Assembly (NCBI RefSeq): GCF_014596575.1
Contig: NZ_NASZ01000003.1
Span: 186,001 to 250,000, forward strand
DNA: 64,000 bases
Origin: Flavobacterium pokkalii
GTDB lineage: Bacteria; Bacteroidota; Bacteroidia; Flavobacteriales; Flavobacteriaceae
Direction of reading: 5' to 3'
The notes under the pieces were generated by a model. That model made no database searches. It was not told the origin of the DNA and saw nothing but the letters and a program-made list of their open reading frames with translations. The position numbers and the translations under genes were made by a program. Position 1 is the first letter of the stretch. Each line of letters opens with the position of its first letter. Shown piece after piece: positions 20,163 through 30,700 of the stretch.

Positions 20163-20300
20163 CATTTTAACACTACATCTATTATCAAAATATTGAACTA
20201 AAATCTTAATGATTTTAGCTCGATATTTTTTTATAACAATTTTAATACGAATACTAAAAATTATAACTAGCAAAATTCATTTATAAATCATAGTTACAAA

Positions 20301-20340
20301 ACAAACAAAGCCATTCCTTAATAGGAGTGGCTTTGTTTGT
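20301..20340. terminator. Bidirectional hairpin terminator after the SPOR gene
   Basis: ACAAACAAAGCCATTCC pairs with GGAGTGGCTTTGTTTGT around a short loop, 16-17 base pairs with one G-T pair. It is 138 bases past the SPOR stop. Confidence 0.7.
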
Positions 20341-20543
20341 TATAACCGCGTTAAAAACGCTACGATTTTTTTCATAATTTAAGTAGGTACTCGTTGCAAA
20401 CGAGCACCAGAAACGTGGACAAACGAGCGCCATCCGAGGCGAACTGGTGAACCAATCTTATCTTTGCAGGCACGGATTGCAAATCCGCGCTATCGGATAT
20501 GCATACACCAGCAGAAACCGTTAGATTTCGCTATTTTCAAAAA
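20341..20543. repeat. REP-like palindromic remnant in a gene-free gap
   Basis: No gene is visible here. The stretch contains CTCGTTGCAAACGAG (20390-20404) and GGATTGCAAATCC (20474-20486), two small palindromes with the same TGCAA centre. It also holds CACCAG/CTGGTG/CACCAG words at 20405, 20444 and 20507 that can pair with each other, and the composition is richer in G and C than its surroundings. This resembles remnants of REP or RAYT-associated elements common in Bacteroidetes, but no transposase is nearby. The identity is inference. Confidence 0.5.
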
Positions 20544-21509
20544 TTAATACTTACTTAAATATTCTGGAGTATAATTAGGATTACTCCTAAAACGTTCTTC
20601 AATAGGTGTTTTCCAATAATCCAATCCCTGAGTTTTTAAATAAGCCACCAGTTTCATTTTTTCCTGATATCTTTTACTGTTTACTTTAAAAAACATCTCT
20701 CTAAGATCATATAATATTTGATACTCCCCTGGATGAAATTTGGAATCTTCTGAAAATTTTAATGTTCTAAAATCTACTTTTTGATCAAAAATTAAATAAT
20801 TTACAACTTCTATTTGATGATAAGATAGTGCAGCGCTTAAAGCAGACCTAAAAGGAGATCTATAGGGTCCAAAATCAGCAGAATCATCAATAAAATTTGG
20901 ATTCGCATCAGCTTCAACTAATAGTTTTACATTTACTAGCCTACCATATTTACTTGCTTCAATTAGTGGTGTAGTGTAGGCTCTCTTTGAATACAAATTT
21001 ACATTGGCTCCTTTTTTTATCATATATTTCAAGATTTCCAAACTTTCAGGGGATTTACAATAAGGATAACTATTAATATCGATGATGATTGCATCCCCGT
21101 ATCTATCCATTATATTAGGATTTAATCCTCTATCAAGAAGTTTTCGAATTGCTAACATATTGTTTGTAGTAAGAGCAAAATGTCCAATGGTCTTACCAAA
21201 TTTACCCTCCTGAAAATTAATATATTCTTCAGGAAACTCATTGATGAGTTTTTCTATTTTTTTGTCATTCCTAAGGCAACTCCAACCCGACATGGCTTTT
21301 GCTAAATCATACAAAGGTTTACCGTAAAAAAGAGCAGGATTAAATCCTCTCAATGTACCCCCCCAAACTTTATTCTCTCTTTTCTCAGAGTATTTAATTG
21401 CAGGAGGTTCGTTTACCCATTTGTCTTTCTCTATTTTTGAAATAAAGGAATAAACTCCATAACAAAGCAACAGACTTATTACAATTAAAATAATTTTTCT
21501 TCTCTTCAT
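20544..21509 (-). CDS. Ankyrin repeat protein, membrane-anchored, orphan
   Basis: A 321-residue protein with an N-terminal positively charged start and one hydrophobic helix (about 5-24), so it is exported or anchored in the inner membrane. Ankyrin-type repeats follow from about residue 105: TIGHFALTTNNMLAIRKLLD, then SLEILKYMIKKGANVNL, TPLIEASKYGRLVNVKLLVE, and a final unit SAALSYHQIEVVNYLIFD. The TPLxxA and NPN/NVN turns are typical. No enzymatic domain is seen. It lies alone between a REP-like remnant and infB, in a very AT-rich stretch, and looks like an accessory gene. Similar proteins sometimes serve as immunity factors for secreted toxins, but no toxin is in view. Confidence 0.75.
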   Translation of the reverse strand: MKRRKIILIVISLLLCYGVYSFISKIEKDKWVNEPPAIKYSEKRENKVWGGTLRGFNPALFYGKPLYDLAKAMSGWSCLRNDKKIEKLINEFPEEYINFQEGKFGKTIGHFALTTNNMLAIRKLLDRGLNPNIMDRYGDAIIIDINSYPYCKSPESLEILKYMIKKGANVNLYSKRAYTTPLIEASKYGRLVNVKLLVEADANPNFIDDSADFGPYRSPFRSALSAALSYHQIEVVNYLIFDQKVDFRTLKFSEDSKFHPGEYQILYDLREMFFKVNSKRYQEKMKLVAYLKTQGLDYWKTPIEERFRSNPNYTPEYLSKY

Positions 21510-21653
21510 TTTTAATTTTATTAATTATAATCTAGTAAATCAAGTAAACTTCTCATCGCTATCACATCAATTATTTCACTTGACATATCATATTCATACC
21601 TAATTTTCAAAAAATATTTTGTAGATAAAATATTTACAAAAACTCTAAAATAC

Positions 21654-21680
21654 AAAAAATCCCGACGAATCGGGATTTTC
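21654..21680 (-). terminator. Terminator of the rimP-nusA-infB operon
   Basis: AATCCCGA (21658-21665), loop CGAA, TCGGGATT (21670-21677), flanked by A and T runs, 23 bases past the infB stop. Confidence 0.85.
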
Positions 21681-21702
21681 TTATAAAAATATAATTGAAT
21701 TA

Positions 21703-24600
21703 TTATTTCAATTTTTTCTTGATAGCTACTTCGTGGTAGGCTTCAATCACATCATCAATTTCGATATCATTGAATCCTTTAATTTGGATACCACAATCGT
21801 AACCTTTGGTTACTTCTTTCACATCGTCTTTGAAACGTTTCAAGGCTACCAATTCACCTTCATGAACTACTACGCCATCACGGATAATTCTAATTTTCGC
21901 CTGACGGGTAATCTTACCATCCGTAACCATACATCCGGCAATAGTTCCCACTTTGGAAATTTTGAACAATTCTCTGATAGATGCGTTTCCTAATACTTCC
22001 TCTTTCATCTCAGGAGCAAGCATTCCTTCCATTGCATCTTTCAAGTCATCGATAGCAGCGTAAATAATAGAATAGTAACGGATATCGATTTCTTCTTTAT
22101 CAGCCAACTGTCTTGCATTTCCGGCAGGACGAACGTTAAATCCGATAATAATGGCATCAGAAGCAGAAGCCAACATAACGTCGGTTTCAGTAATCGCTCC
22201 AACCCCTTTATGGATAATATTGATTTGAATTTCTTCAGTCGATAATTTAGAGAAGGAATCTGATAATGCCTCAACAGATCCATCCACGTCTCCTTTAAGG
22301 ATTACATTTAATTCTTTAAACTGACCTAAAGCAATACGACGACCAATTTCGTCCAAAGTAATATGACGTTGTGTACGTACGGATTGTTCACGCATCAATT
22401 GAGAACGCTTAGCCGCAATTTGTTTGGCTTCTTTTTCATCCTCAAATACACTAAACTTATCACCTGCAGTAGGCGCTCCATCCAAACCTAAAATAGATAC
22501 CGGAGTTGACGGTCCTGCTGCTGTAACAATATTACCTCGCTCATCATGCATCGCTTTCACTTTACCATGGTGTTTACCTGCTAACAGATAATCTCCAATT
22601 CTTAAAGTTCCGTGTTGAACCATGATAGTCGAAACGTATCCTTTACCTTTATCTAAGAAAGCTTCCACAACAGCTCCCTGAGCCAATTTGGCAGGATTTG
22701 ATTTCAAATCTAAAATTTCAGCTTCTAACAATACTTTTTCCAAAAGGTCTTTTACTCCAAGACCAGTTTTTGCCGAAATATCATGCGATTGGATTTTACC
22801 TCCCCATTCTTCAATAAGCAAGTTCATACCCGCTAATCTTTCTTTAATCTTATCCGGATTCGCATTTGGCTTATCAATTTTGTTGATAGCAAAAATAATT
22901 GGTACACCAGCCGCCTGCGCGTGAGAGATTGCCTCTTTGGTTTGCGGCATGATATCATCATCGGCAGCAATTACAATAATAACGATATCTGTCAATTGCG
23001 CTCCACGGGCACGCATCGCGGTAAACGCCTCGTGACCTGGTGTATCTAAGAAGGCAATTTTTTGACCATTCTCTAATTTTACTCCATAAGCTCCAATGTG
23101 CTGTGTAATACCTCCGGACTCACCCGCAATTACATTTTCTTTACGAATGTAATCCAGCAAGGAAGTTTTACCGTGGTCAACGTGACCCATTACAGTAACA
23201 ATTGGCGCTCTGTTTACTAAATCTTCTTCTTTATCTTCAACTACTTCAATCGCATCTTCGATATCCACAGTGATAAATTCTACATCATAACCAAATTCAT
23301 CAGCAACAATTGTTAAAGTTTCTGCATCCAAACGTTGATTCATGGTTACCATGATTCCTAAAGACATACAGGTTCCGATTACCTTAGTAATAGGCACGTC
23401 CATCATGATGGCAATTTCACCTACAGTAACAAACTCAGTTACTTTAAGGATTTTGCTTTCTTCGTCTAATGCTCTTTGTTCATCATCCGATTTCTGACGG
23501 TGCGTATCTCTTTTATCTCTTCTATATTTAGCCGCTTTAGATTTTCCTCCTTTTTTACCTTGAAGTTTTTCTAAAGTCTCTCTAATTTGATTTTTAACTT
23601 CCTCTTCTGTTGGCTCAACTTTAGCCACAATAGCAGGACGATTTCCTTTATTAAATCCAGGTCTTGCGCCTCTGTCTTTATTAGCGTTAAAACCTCCACC
23701 AGTATTAGGTGTTATCTTGTTAGGATTTGGAGCACCCGGTGTTCTTTGTTGATTACCTGCATTAGGAGCCGGAGCACCTGGTTTAGGAGCAATTCTTTTA
23801 CGTTTGCTTTTATTAGCATTTGCTCCCGGTGTTCCCGGAGCAGCCGCTTTATTGCCAGTATTTTTAAAATCTTCTTTTTTCTTCTTAGGCTTCTCAAATT
23901 GAGACAAATCAATAGTTTGACCTGTTAATTTAGCCCCGGAAAGTTTTTGATACTGAGTTGCAATAGCATCTTCTGCCGGAGCCTCCTCTGTTTTTGGAGC
24001 TTCTTTAGCCGGAGCCTGAGGTTCAGCCTTAACAGCTTTCTCCTCTTTTTTAACTTCAGCTTTAGCTGTATTTTCAACAGCAGCTTTAGGCGTTTCAGCT
24101 ACAACTTTCTCTTCTTTTTTGTCTGAATCCGTTTTTTCTGGAGAGCTAATTTTAGCAGCCGGTTTTTCTTCGGCAACTTCAGGCTTAGTAGCGCTTACTT
24201 TTTCTTCAGCTACCGGAGAAGGAGTAGATTTCGGATTTAAATCAATTTTTCCAACTTGCACAGGACCGGAAATTACCGCTCTTGCTTTAATTACTTCCTG
24301 TTGTTGTCTTTGTAATTCTTCCTCTTGCTTACGTTTCTCTTCTACTTCTTTATCACGCTCAATACGTAAAGCCTCTTTTTCTTTTCTCTTCTCTTCGCTT
24401 ACTTCTTTCGAAGCCTCTTTTTTCCCTCTGTCACCCGCAAACTGACCGCACAGGATATCGTATACATCATTAGAAATTTTTGTGTTCGGATTTGACTCAA
24501 TCGCAATCCCTTTATCCTTAAGATAATCCACAGCTCTTTCTAAAGAAATATTCAATTCCCTTAAAACTTTGTTTATTCTTATTACTCTCTCTTCAGACAT
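21703..24600 (-). CDS. infB: Translation initiation factor IF-2
   Basis: GTPase that brings initiator tRNA to the 30S subunit. The 965 residues start with [19 protein letters not shown], the IF2 N-terminal motif (1-55). A long Lys/Glu/Ala/Pro-rich linker follows (about 65-360), then a second N-terminal domain. The G domain runs from about residue 465, with [10 protein letters not shown] (G1), DTPGHEAF (G3) and NKIDKPNA (G4). Domains II to IV form the C-terminal third, ending in EVAIKKKLK. It is the last gene in rimP-nusA-infB, 49 bases after nusA. The linker is long, as is usual in Bacteroidetes. Confidence 0.98.
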   Translation of the reverse strand: MSEERVIRINKVLRELNISLERAVDYLKDKGIAIESNPNTKISNDVYDILCGQFAGDRGKKEASKEVSEEKRKEKEALRIERDKEVEEKRKQEEELQRQQQEVIKARAVISGPVQVGKIDLNPKSTPSPVAEEKVSATKPEVAEEKPAAKISSPEKTDSDKKEEKVVAETPKAAVENTAKAEVKKEEKAVKAEPQAPAKEAPKTEEAPAEDAIATQYQKLSGAKLTGQTIDLSQFEKPKKKKEDFKNTGNKAAAPGTPGANANKSKRKRIAPKPGAPAPNAGNQQRTPGAPNPNKITPNTGGGFNANKDRGARPGFNKGNRPAIVAKVEPTEEEVKNQIRETLEKLQGKKGGKSKAAKYRRDKRDTHRQKSDDEQRALDEESKILKVTEFVTVGEIAIMMDVPITKVIGTCMSLGIMVTMNQRLDAETLTIVADEFGYDVEFITVDIEDAIEVVEDKEEDLVNRAPIVTVMGHVDHGKTSLLDYIRKENVIAGESGGITQHIGAYGVKLENGQKIAFLDTPGHEAFTAMRARGAQLTDIVIIVIAADDDIMPQTKEAISHAQAAGVPIIFAINKIDKPNANPDKIKERLAGMNLLIEEWGGKIQSHDISAKTGLGVKDLLEKVLLEAEILDLKSNPAKLAQGAVVEAFLDKGKGYVSTIMVQHGTLRIGDYLLAGKHHGKVKAMHDERGNIVTAAGPSTPVSILGLDGAPTAGDKFSVFEDEKEAKQIAAKRSQLMREQSVRTQRHITLDEIGRRIALGQFKELNVILKGDVDGSVEALSDSFSKLSTEEIQINIIHKGVGAITETDVMLASASDAIIIGFNVRPAGNARQLADKEEIDIRYYSIIYAAIDDLKDAMEGMLAPEMKEEVLGNASIRELFKISKVGTIAGCMVTDGKITRQAKIRIIRDGVVVHEGELVALKRFKDDVKEVTKGYDCGIQIKGFNDIEIDDVIEAYHEVAIKKKLK

Positions 24601-24649
24601 ATAAACTTTTTAATATTACCTATTCCGTTGTGTTGTTAGAAGCATAGAC

Positions 24650-25903
24650 CTAACTATCAAACTCTTCTTTCAATATTTTCATTACATCTAGAATTGTTTC
24701 TTCTTCTAAATCTGTTCTTCTTACTAAATCTTCTACGTCATGTTTCAAAATACTTTTTGCAGTATCCAATCCAATTTTCGCAAATTCTTCAATAATCCAC
24801 TCATCGATTTCATCCGAGAACTCTGTTAATTCTACATCGTCTTCATCAGCAGTAGTACCTTCAACATCACCTTCTCTGATAACATCTAACTCATAACCTG
24901 TTAATAAACCAGCTAATTTAATATTGTGCCCTCCTCTACCGATAGCTTTTGATACTTCTTCTAATTTCAAGAACACATCTGCTCTTTTTGTTTCTTCATC
25001 AATCTTGATTGAAGATACTTTTGCAGGACTTAACGCTCTTGTTATAAACAATTGAATATTATTCGTATAATTAATAACATCAATATTTTCATTTCCTAAT
25101 TCACGAACAATACCGTGGATACGAGAACCTTTCATTCCCACACAAGCTCCTACCGGGTCAATTCGGTCATCATAAGAATCCACCGCTACTTTAGCTTTTT
25201 CACCTGGAATTCTCACTACTTTTTTAATCGTAATCAAACCATCGAATACCTCAGGAATTTCCTGTTCAAATAATTTTTCCAAAAACTTCTCGGAAGTTCT
25301 GGACATAATAATCTGAGGTTTATTTCCTTTTAATTCAACGCTTTCAATAATCCCACGAACGTTATCTCCTTTACGGAAAAAGTCAGATGGAATTTGTTTT
25401 TCTTTTGGCAAAACAATTTCGTTTCCTTCATCATCCACCAAGATAACCACTCTTGGACGCACGTGATGTACTTCGGCAGTATAAATATCCCCAATTAAAT
25501 CTTTAAATTGTTTGTAAAGATTGGTATTATCATGTTCGTGTATTTTTGAAATCAAGTTTTGACGCAAAGCCAAGATAGCTCTTCTTCCTAAATCAATCAA
25601 TTTTACCTCTTCCGAAACTTCTTCTCCAATTTCAAAATCAGCTTCAATTTTTCTGGCTTCAGTTAAAGTAATCTCTTCATTTTCGAAATCCAAATCTTCA
25701 TCAGCAACAATTACTCTTCTTCTCCAAATTTCCATATCTCCCTTATCAGGATTGATAATGATATCGAAATTATCATCTGAACCGTATTTTTTCTTCAATG
25801 CATTTCTAAATACATCTTCTAAAATTGCCATAAGCGTTACACGATCAATAAGTTTATCATCTTTAAACTCTGAAAATGAATCGATTAATGCTAAATTTTC
25901 CAT
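24650..25903 (-). CDS. nusA: Transcription termination/antitermination factor NusA
   Basis: Binds RNA polymerase and stimulates pausing and intrinsic termination. The 417 residues comprise the N-terminal polymerase-binding domain (about 1-130), an S1 domain (about 135-200, containing ADEVHH-like AEVHHVRPRVVILVDDEGNE) and two KH domains (about 205-345; GACVGMKGSRI and KAIGRGGHNIKLA are the GxxG loops). An acidic C-terminal tail follows. The start MENLALIDSFSEFKDDKLID is family-like. It is 13 bases after rimP. Because NusA of other bacteria controls its own operon through termination in the leader, the hairpin at 26396-26416 is relevant. Confidence 0.97.
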   Translation of the reverse strand: MENLALIDSFSEFKDDKLIDRVTLMAILEDVFRNALKKKYGSDDNFDIIINPDKGDMEIWRRRVIVADEDLDFENEEITLTEARKIEADFEIGEEVSEEVKLIDLGRRAILALRQNLISKIHEHDNTNLYKQFKDLIGDIYTAEVHHVRPRVVILVDDEGNEIVLPKEKQIPSDFFRKGDNVRGIIESVELKGNKPQIIMSRTSEKFLEKLFEQEIPEVFDGLITIKKVVRIPGEKAKVAVDSYDDRIDPVGACVGMKGSRIHGIVRELGNENIDVINYTNNIQLFITRALSPAKVSSIKIDEETKRADVFLKLEEVSKAIGRGGHNIKLAGLLTGYELDVIREGDVEGTTADEDDVELTEFSDEIDEWIIEEFAKIGLDTAKSILKHDVEDLVRRTDLEEETILDVMKILKEEFDS

Positions 25904-25916
25904 GCGAATTCTTTAA

Positions 25917-26381
25917 TTAAAATGTTACTGTAACAACTGCCTCTTTAATATCTGTATAAGGTATTTGTTGTTCTTTCTGTACTGTTTCTTTTCCTTTCCC
26001 TACTTTCTTAGGCTCTCTTGCTTTCCAAGACAAAATTATGAAATCTTCATTAGCATCAACTAATTCAGCTTCAATTTTTTCAGTATTTGTAGTCACTATC
26101 AAAGTTCTGCCAATATTTTTTATATATTGACGTGTCAATTTTAATGGTGAACCTATCCCTACCGAAGCTACTTCCAAAGAATAATCCTGCTCTTCTCTGT
26201 CTAACTTACTTTCAATTGCACGACTAATATCAATACAATCCTGCAAAACCACTCCGTTATCATCATCCAAAGTAATCATCACCTTAAACGCATCCGTAAT
26301 AGTCAAGTCAATCAAAAAAATTGAAGGTCTTTCTTCAAGCACTTCCTGCAATAATGAATTTACTTTTTCTTTAAATGTCAT
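25917..26381 (-). CDS. rimP: Ribosome maturation factor RimP
   Basis: Helps mature the 30S subunit. With the ATG at 26381 ([14 protein letters not shown]) it has 154 residues, a normal size. An earlier ATG at 26405 lies inside the loop and arm of a terminator-like hairpin and would add eight unlikely residues, so I reject it. The N-terminal domain spans about 1-75, with the stretch EEDYSLEV-type pattern seen here as [19 protein letters not shown]. The C-terminal Sm-like domain covers about 85-154. It heads the rimP-nusA-infB operon, divergent from the stress protein at 26561. Confidence 0.95.
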   Translation of the reverse strand: MTFKEKVNSLLQEVLEERPSIFLIDLTITDAFKVMITLDDDNGVVLQDCIDISRAIESKLDREEQDYSLEVASVGIGSPLKLTRQYIKNIGRTLIVTTNTEKIEAELVDANEDFIILSWKAREPKKVGKGKETVQKEQQIPYTDIKEAVVTVTF

Positions 26382-26390
26382 ATTTTTTAT

Positions 26391-26416
26391 AAAAAGAGGG
26401 GACATTTAGTCCCCTC
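26391..26416 (-). promoter_or_regulatory. Terminator-like attenuator hairpin in the rimP-nusA-infB leader
   Basis: On the minus strand GAGGGGAC (26416-26409), loop TAAAT, GTCCCCTC (26403-26396), then TTTTT: a textbook intrinsic terminator, ending only about ten bases before the rimP ATG. There is no upstream gene on this strand for it to terminate, so it must act on the operon itself. Confidence 0.8.
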
Positions 26417-26444
26417 ATTATCTAGATTTTAATAAATAACGGCA

Positions 26445-26476
26445 CAAATATAGTGTTTATTTTTATAAACCAAAAA
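26445..26476 (-). promoter_or_regulatory. Promoter of rimP-nusA-infB
   Basis: The minus strand has TATATTTG (26452-26445) as the -7 box and TTTTTG (26476-26471) as the -33 element, with an 18-base spacer. Predicted start is about 26438, giving a leader of about 57 bases that contains the hairpin. Confidence 0.75.
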
Positions 26477-26560
26477 TAATTGATTACTGTAAAATTATTC
26501 CTTACCTTTATTTCAACAAGCAAATTCATTTTCTAAAGCACCATCCCAAACCCTGAAGTT

Positions 26561-27385
26561 ATGAAAAAAATCCTAGTCCCTACCGACTTCTCCAGCCGAG
26601 CCGATAACGCGCTGAAATTAGCCGCACAGCTCGCCCAAAACAACGATTTTGAAATTCATCTTTTACACATGCTGGAAATTCCCAGCCAAATGAACGACGC
26701 TATTACCGGCGCTACCCCAATACCCGAAATCATGCTTTTTATCCAAAAAGCAAAAGAAACCATGCAACTCACCAAAGAGAGAGACTTCCTCAAAAACATT
26801 ACCATTATAGATTCTATCAAATTAGAAAAAGCCACTCAAGGCATTCTCTCCTACAGCAAAGAACATCAAATTGATTTAATCATTATGGGATCTAACGGTG
26901 CTTCGGGACTAACAGAAATTATTATTGGCTCCAATACCGAAAAAGTAGTACGCCTGTCAACAGCACCCGTCATGGTTATTAAAGAAGAAATCGACTCCTT
27001 CTCTCCAAAAAACATTGTTTTTGCTTCCGATTTCTCAGAAGAAATCAAAAAACCTTTTCACAAAATACTGGATTTCACCAAAAAATTTGAAGCCAAACTC
27101 AACCTAACCATGATTTGCACTCCAAACAGTTTCAAAACTACAGCTCTGGCCAACAAAATAATGAATGATTTCACTAAAGAATTCGACATACAAAACTACC
27201 AAACCCACATTTACAACGACACCAACATCGAAAAAGGAATTATTCATTTCTCCAATGAAATCAAAGCCGATTTAATCGCTCTTTGTACTCACGGACGCAC
27301 CGGACTTTCTCATTTTTTTACCGGAAGCATTAGCGAAGATTTAGCTAATCACGTAAACAAACCACTTATCATCTTTAAAATATAA
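26561..27385 (+). CDS. Universal stress protein, tandem UspA domains
   Basis: The 274 residues contain two Usp domains (about 1-145 and 150-274). Both carry a version of the nucleotide-binding signature G-x2-G-x9-G-S: first MGSNGASGLTEIIIGSNTEK, then THGRTGLSHFFTGSIS. The first matches the ATP-binding form well. The start MKKILVPTDFSSRAD is the standard Usp N-terminus. Such proteins act in the cytoplasm during stress or starvation; the client is not known. It stands alone, divergent from rimP, and converges on tRNA-Gln with a shared terminator. Its base composition is a little richer in C than the genes around it. Confidence 0.93.
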   Translation: MKKILVPTDFSSRADNALKLAAQLAQNNDFEIHLLHMLEIPSQMNDAITGATPIPEIMLFIQKAKETMQLTKERDFLKNITIIDSIKLEKATQGILSYSKEHQIDLIIMGSNGASGLTEIIIGSNTEKVVRLSTAPVMVIKEEIDSFSPKNIVFASDFSEEIKKPFHKILDFTKKFEAKLNLTMICTPNSFKTTALANKIMNDFTKEFDIQNYQTHIYNDTNIEKGIIHFSNEIKADLIALCTHGRTGLSHFFTGSISEDLANHVNKPLIIFKI

Positions 27386-27403
27386 ATGCAAAATTTACCG
27401 CAT

Positions 27404-27435
27404 AAAAAAAGTCCCGATTAAATCGGGACTTTTTT
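27404..27435. terminator. Shared bidirectional terminator of the stress protein gene and tRNA-Gln
   Basis: AAGTCCCGATT (27409-27419) pairs with AATCGGGACTT (27421-27431); A run on the left, T run on the right. It begins one base beyond the tRNA 3' end. Confidence 0.9.
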
Positions 27436-27436
27436 G

Positions 27437-27507
27437 TTGGTCCACTAGGACTCGAACCTAGAAAGACGGCACCAAAAACCGTAGTGTTACCATTACACCA
27501 TGGACCA
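27437..27507 (-). tRNA. trnQ: tRNA-Gln (anticodon TTG)
   Basis: On the minus strand the acceptor arms TGGTCCA (27507-27501) and TGGACCA (27444-27438) pair, with discriminator A at 27437. The T arm reads CTAGGTTCGAGTCCTAG. The anticodon arm ACGGT-TTTTGGT-GCCGT gives anticodon TTG. The CCA end is not encoded, so it must be added after transcription. A terminator follows at once. Confidence 0.96.
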
Positions 27508-27746
27508 TTCCATGTTTGCCTTACATCACTATTGTTTTGTTTAGCGAGTGCAAATTTAGAGCATTTTTTAGTTCCCGCAAATTTTTTTTTGATTTTTTTT
27601 GAAAAAATTTTTCAAAAACCAAAAACCATTTCACAATCAAGACTTTAAAAGAACCATGCTTTTGCAGAAAATTTTGTTAATGCCTATATCCTTAAATAAA
27701 AAAACATTTTCTTTGTAACTCGAAAAAATTAACTAAAATTTACTAC

Positions 27747-30700
27747 ATGAATAAGGAGACTTTCAATTTCAAAAAGTGGAATACTATTCTCGGATGGATT
27801 GCATTTGGAATCGCTTTAATAACCTATTCTCTTACCGTTGAGCCTACAATGAGCTTTTGGGACTGTGGAGAATACATAGCCACAGCTGCAAAACTGGAAG
27901 TAGGTCATCCACCCGGAGCTCCTTTGTTCCAAATGATTGGTGCTTTCTTTGCCATGTTTGCTTCCGATGCCCAACATGTAGCTTTAATGGTTAATATGAC
28001 TTCAGTATTTTCCAGTGCTTTTACTATTCTTTTCATGTTTTGGTCTTCGACGATGATTTTGAGAAAAATAATTTCAAACTCAGAAGGACCTAATAAAGGC
28101 AACGATATTGTAATCTTAGGAAGTGCTCTTGTTGGTGCTCTTGCTTATACTTTTTCGGACAGTTTTTGGTTTAACGCCGTTGAAGCCGAAGTATATGCTA
28201 TGGCCTCCTTATTAATTGCCTTGCTTTTTTGGCTGGGCTTACGCTGGGAACAGGACATGGACAAACCCAGAGGAAACAAATGGCTTTTAATCATTTCCTT
28301 AATTGTCGGACTTTCGTTTGGTGTACACTTCATGGCCTTGCTTACCATTCCGGCTATAGGATTTTTATATTATTTCAAGCACTACAAAACAGTAACAATT
28401 AAAAACTTCATTATCGCTAACATCGTTGTAGTTTCCATATTATTATTCATTTTTAAATTATTACTTCCGCTTACGATGGCCTTTTTTGCCAAAGCAGAGG
28501 TTTTTGCGGTTAACAGTCTCGGCATGCCTTTTAACTCAGGTACTATTATTGCCGTTTTAGCAGTGGTTGCTGCTTTTTACTTTGGATTAAAATACACTAA
28601 AGACAAAGGTTTAGTTACTTACAACACCCTTATACTTTGTATTTTATTCATCTTAATCGGATTCTCAACCTGGTTAATGCTCCCTATTCGTGCCAATGCC
28701 AATGTGAATATTAACGAAAACAAACCATCGGATGCGCGTGAGGTTTTAGCTTATTACAACAGGGAACAATATGGTTCAAACCCATTATTTTACGGTCCTC
28801 AATATACCGAAACCTTTGCAGGATTAGACAAAGACACACCTTATCTTGACAAAGCTCCCAACTATGAAAGAAACTACAAAACCGGCAAATATGAAATTGT
28901 AAACAATTACAAAAATGCCGAGCAAAATAGCGACAATGCTCAAAAAGCAATCCTTCCAAGGATGTGGAGCACGGAACACATTGAAAATTACATCAATTTT
29001 ACTAATCCGCCGCAATTTAGTATCAATCCTAACTATCCTTATGAAAATGATTTAGCGCGTTACGGAATTGATGCCAGCAAATTATCTGAGGAAGATTACA
29101 ACAGAGCCATTGCACAATTGAGAAACGAAGTTGAAAAAACCATTTCAGAATTCAGACAGGCTTATGCTCAAAAACAAATTGATAACGAAGGCTATGTAAA
29201 ATTCCTTAAAACTTACAGTGACTACTTAATTATCGAAAAACCTACCACTGCCGATAACCTTAGCTTTATGGTGGAATACCAATTTGGCTACATGTACTGG
29301 AGGTATTTAATGTGGAACTTCGTTGGACGTCAAAGCGACAATCAGGGAAGATACGGTAACCAGGACGGTAACTGGCTAAGTGGTATTAATTTTATCGACA
29401 CTTTGCACCTGGGTTCTCAGGACAACCTGCCTGAAGATGCTTTAAACAACAAAGGACGAAATGTATATTACTTTATTCCTTTTATTTTAGGATTAATAGG
29501 TTTAATGTTTCATGCCCAAAAAGACCTAAAAAGCTTTTATGTTTTATTGGTTTTATTTCTTTTCACAGGACTTGCATTAAAAATCTACCTAAACGAAAGA
29601 CCTTTTGAGCCTAGAGAAAGAGACTACGCTTTAGTAGGTTCATTCTATGTTTTTGCAATTTGGATTGGATTAGGTGTTTATTCTTTATACGAGAGCGCTA
29701 AAAAATACGTATCTCCAAAACTTATAGGCCCGGCAATTGTAGCCGCATCATTATTAGGTGCTCCTGTTATTATGGCTTCCCAAAATTGGGATGACCACGA
29801 CCGTTCAGGCAAATATACAGCATTAGCAATGGCTAAAGCTTACTTAAGTTCCTGCGACCCAAACGCTATTTTATTTACTATTGGAGACAATGACACTTTC
29901 CCGCTTTGGTACGCTCAGGAAATTGAAGGCTACCGTACCGATATAAAAATCGTAAACACCAGCCTTTTCATGACCGATTGGTATATTGATCAAATGAAGA
30001 GAAAAACATACGAATCAGATCCGTTACCTATTTCGTTTACACACGATCAATATGTAGGGGATAAATTAGATTATGTTGTAAATATTCCAAAAATAAAAAG
30101 CCGTTGGAGCGTAAAAGGATTGATGGACTTTATCAAACATCCTAAATCGACTGTAGAAATGCAAAACGGACAAACCATCCATTTCTACCCAACTAATCAG
30201 GTTCGAATTCCGGTTGATAAAAACACCATCATCAAAAACAAAATCGTTGCAGCCAAAGACTACGATTCCATCGTTCCTTATATCGATATCGACATTAAAG
30301 GAGGCGCTTTATACAAAAATCGATTGATGATGCTGGATTTAGTTGCCAATAACAACTGGAAACGACCTATTTATTTCAGTGGAGGTGCTTTTGACGACGA
30401 AGAGTACCTTTGGATGAAAGATTACCTGCAATTGGACGGAATGGTTTACAAATTAATCCCTGTTAAAACCACCATTCCTAAAGACGGAAATCCTATGGAA
30501 ATGGGAAAAATTGATTCGGACAAAATGTATAATATTATCATGAGTTGGGATTGGGGTAACAGCGATGGCGACATTTACCACGATCCGGAAACCCGTCGTG
30601 AAAGCATCACTTACCGAACTAATCTTTCCCGATTAATGGATCAATTAATTAAAGAAGGTAAAATTGACAAGGCTAAAAAAGTAATCGACTTAGCCATGCA

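Noticed and set aside
26403..26405. ATG at 26405 as the start of rimP
   Set aside because: It lies in the loop and arm of the terminator-like hairpin and adds eight residues not expected in RimP; ATG at 26381 is preferred.
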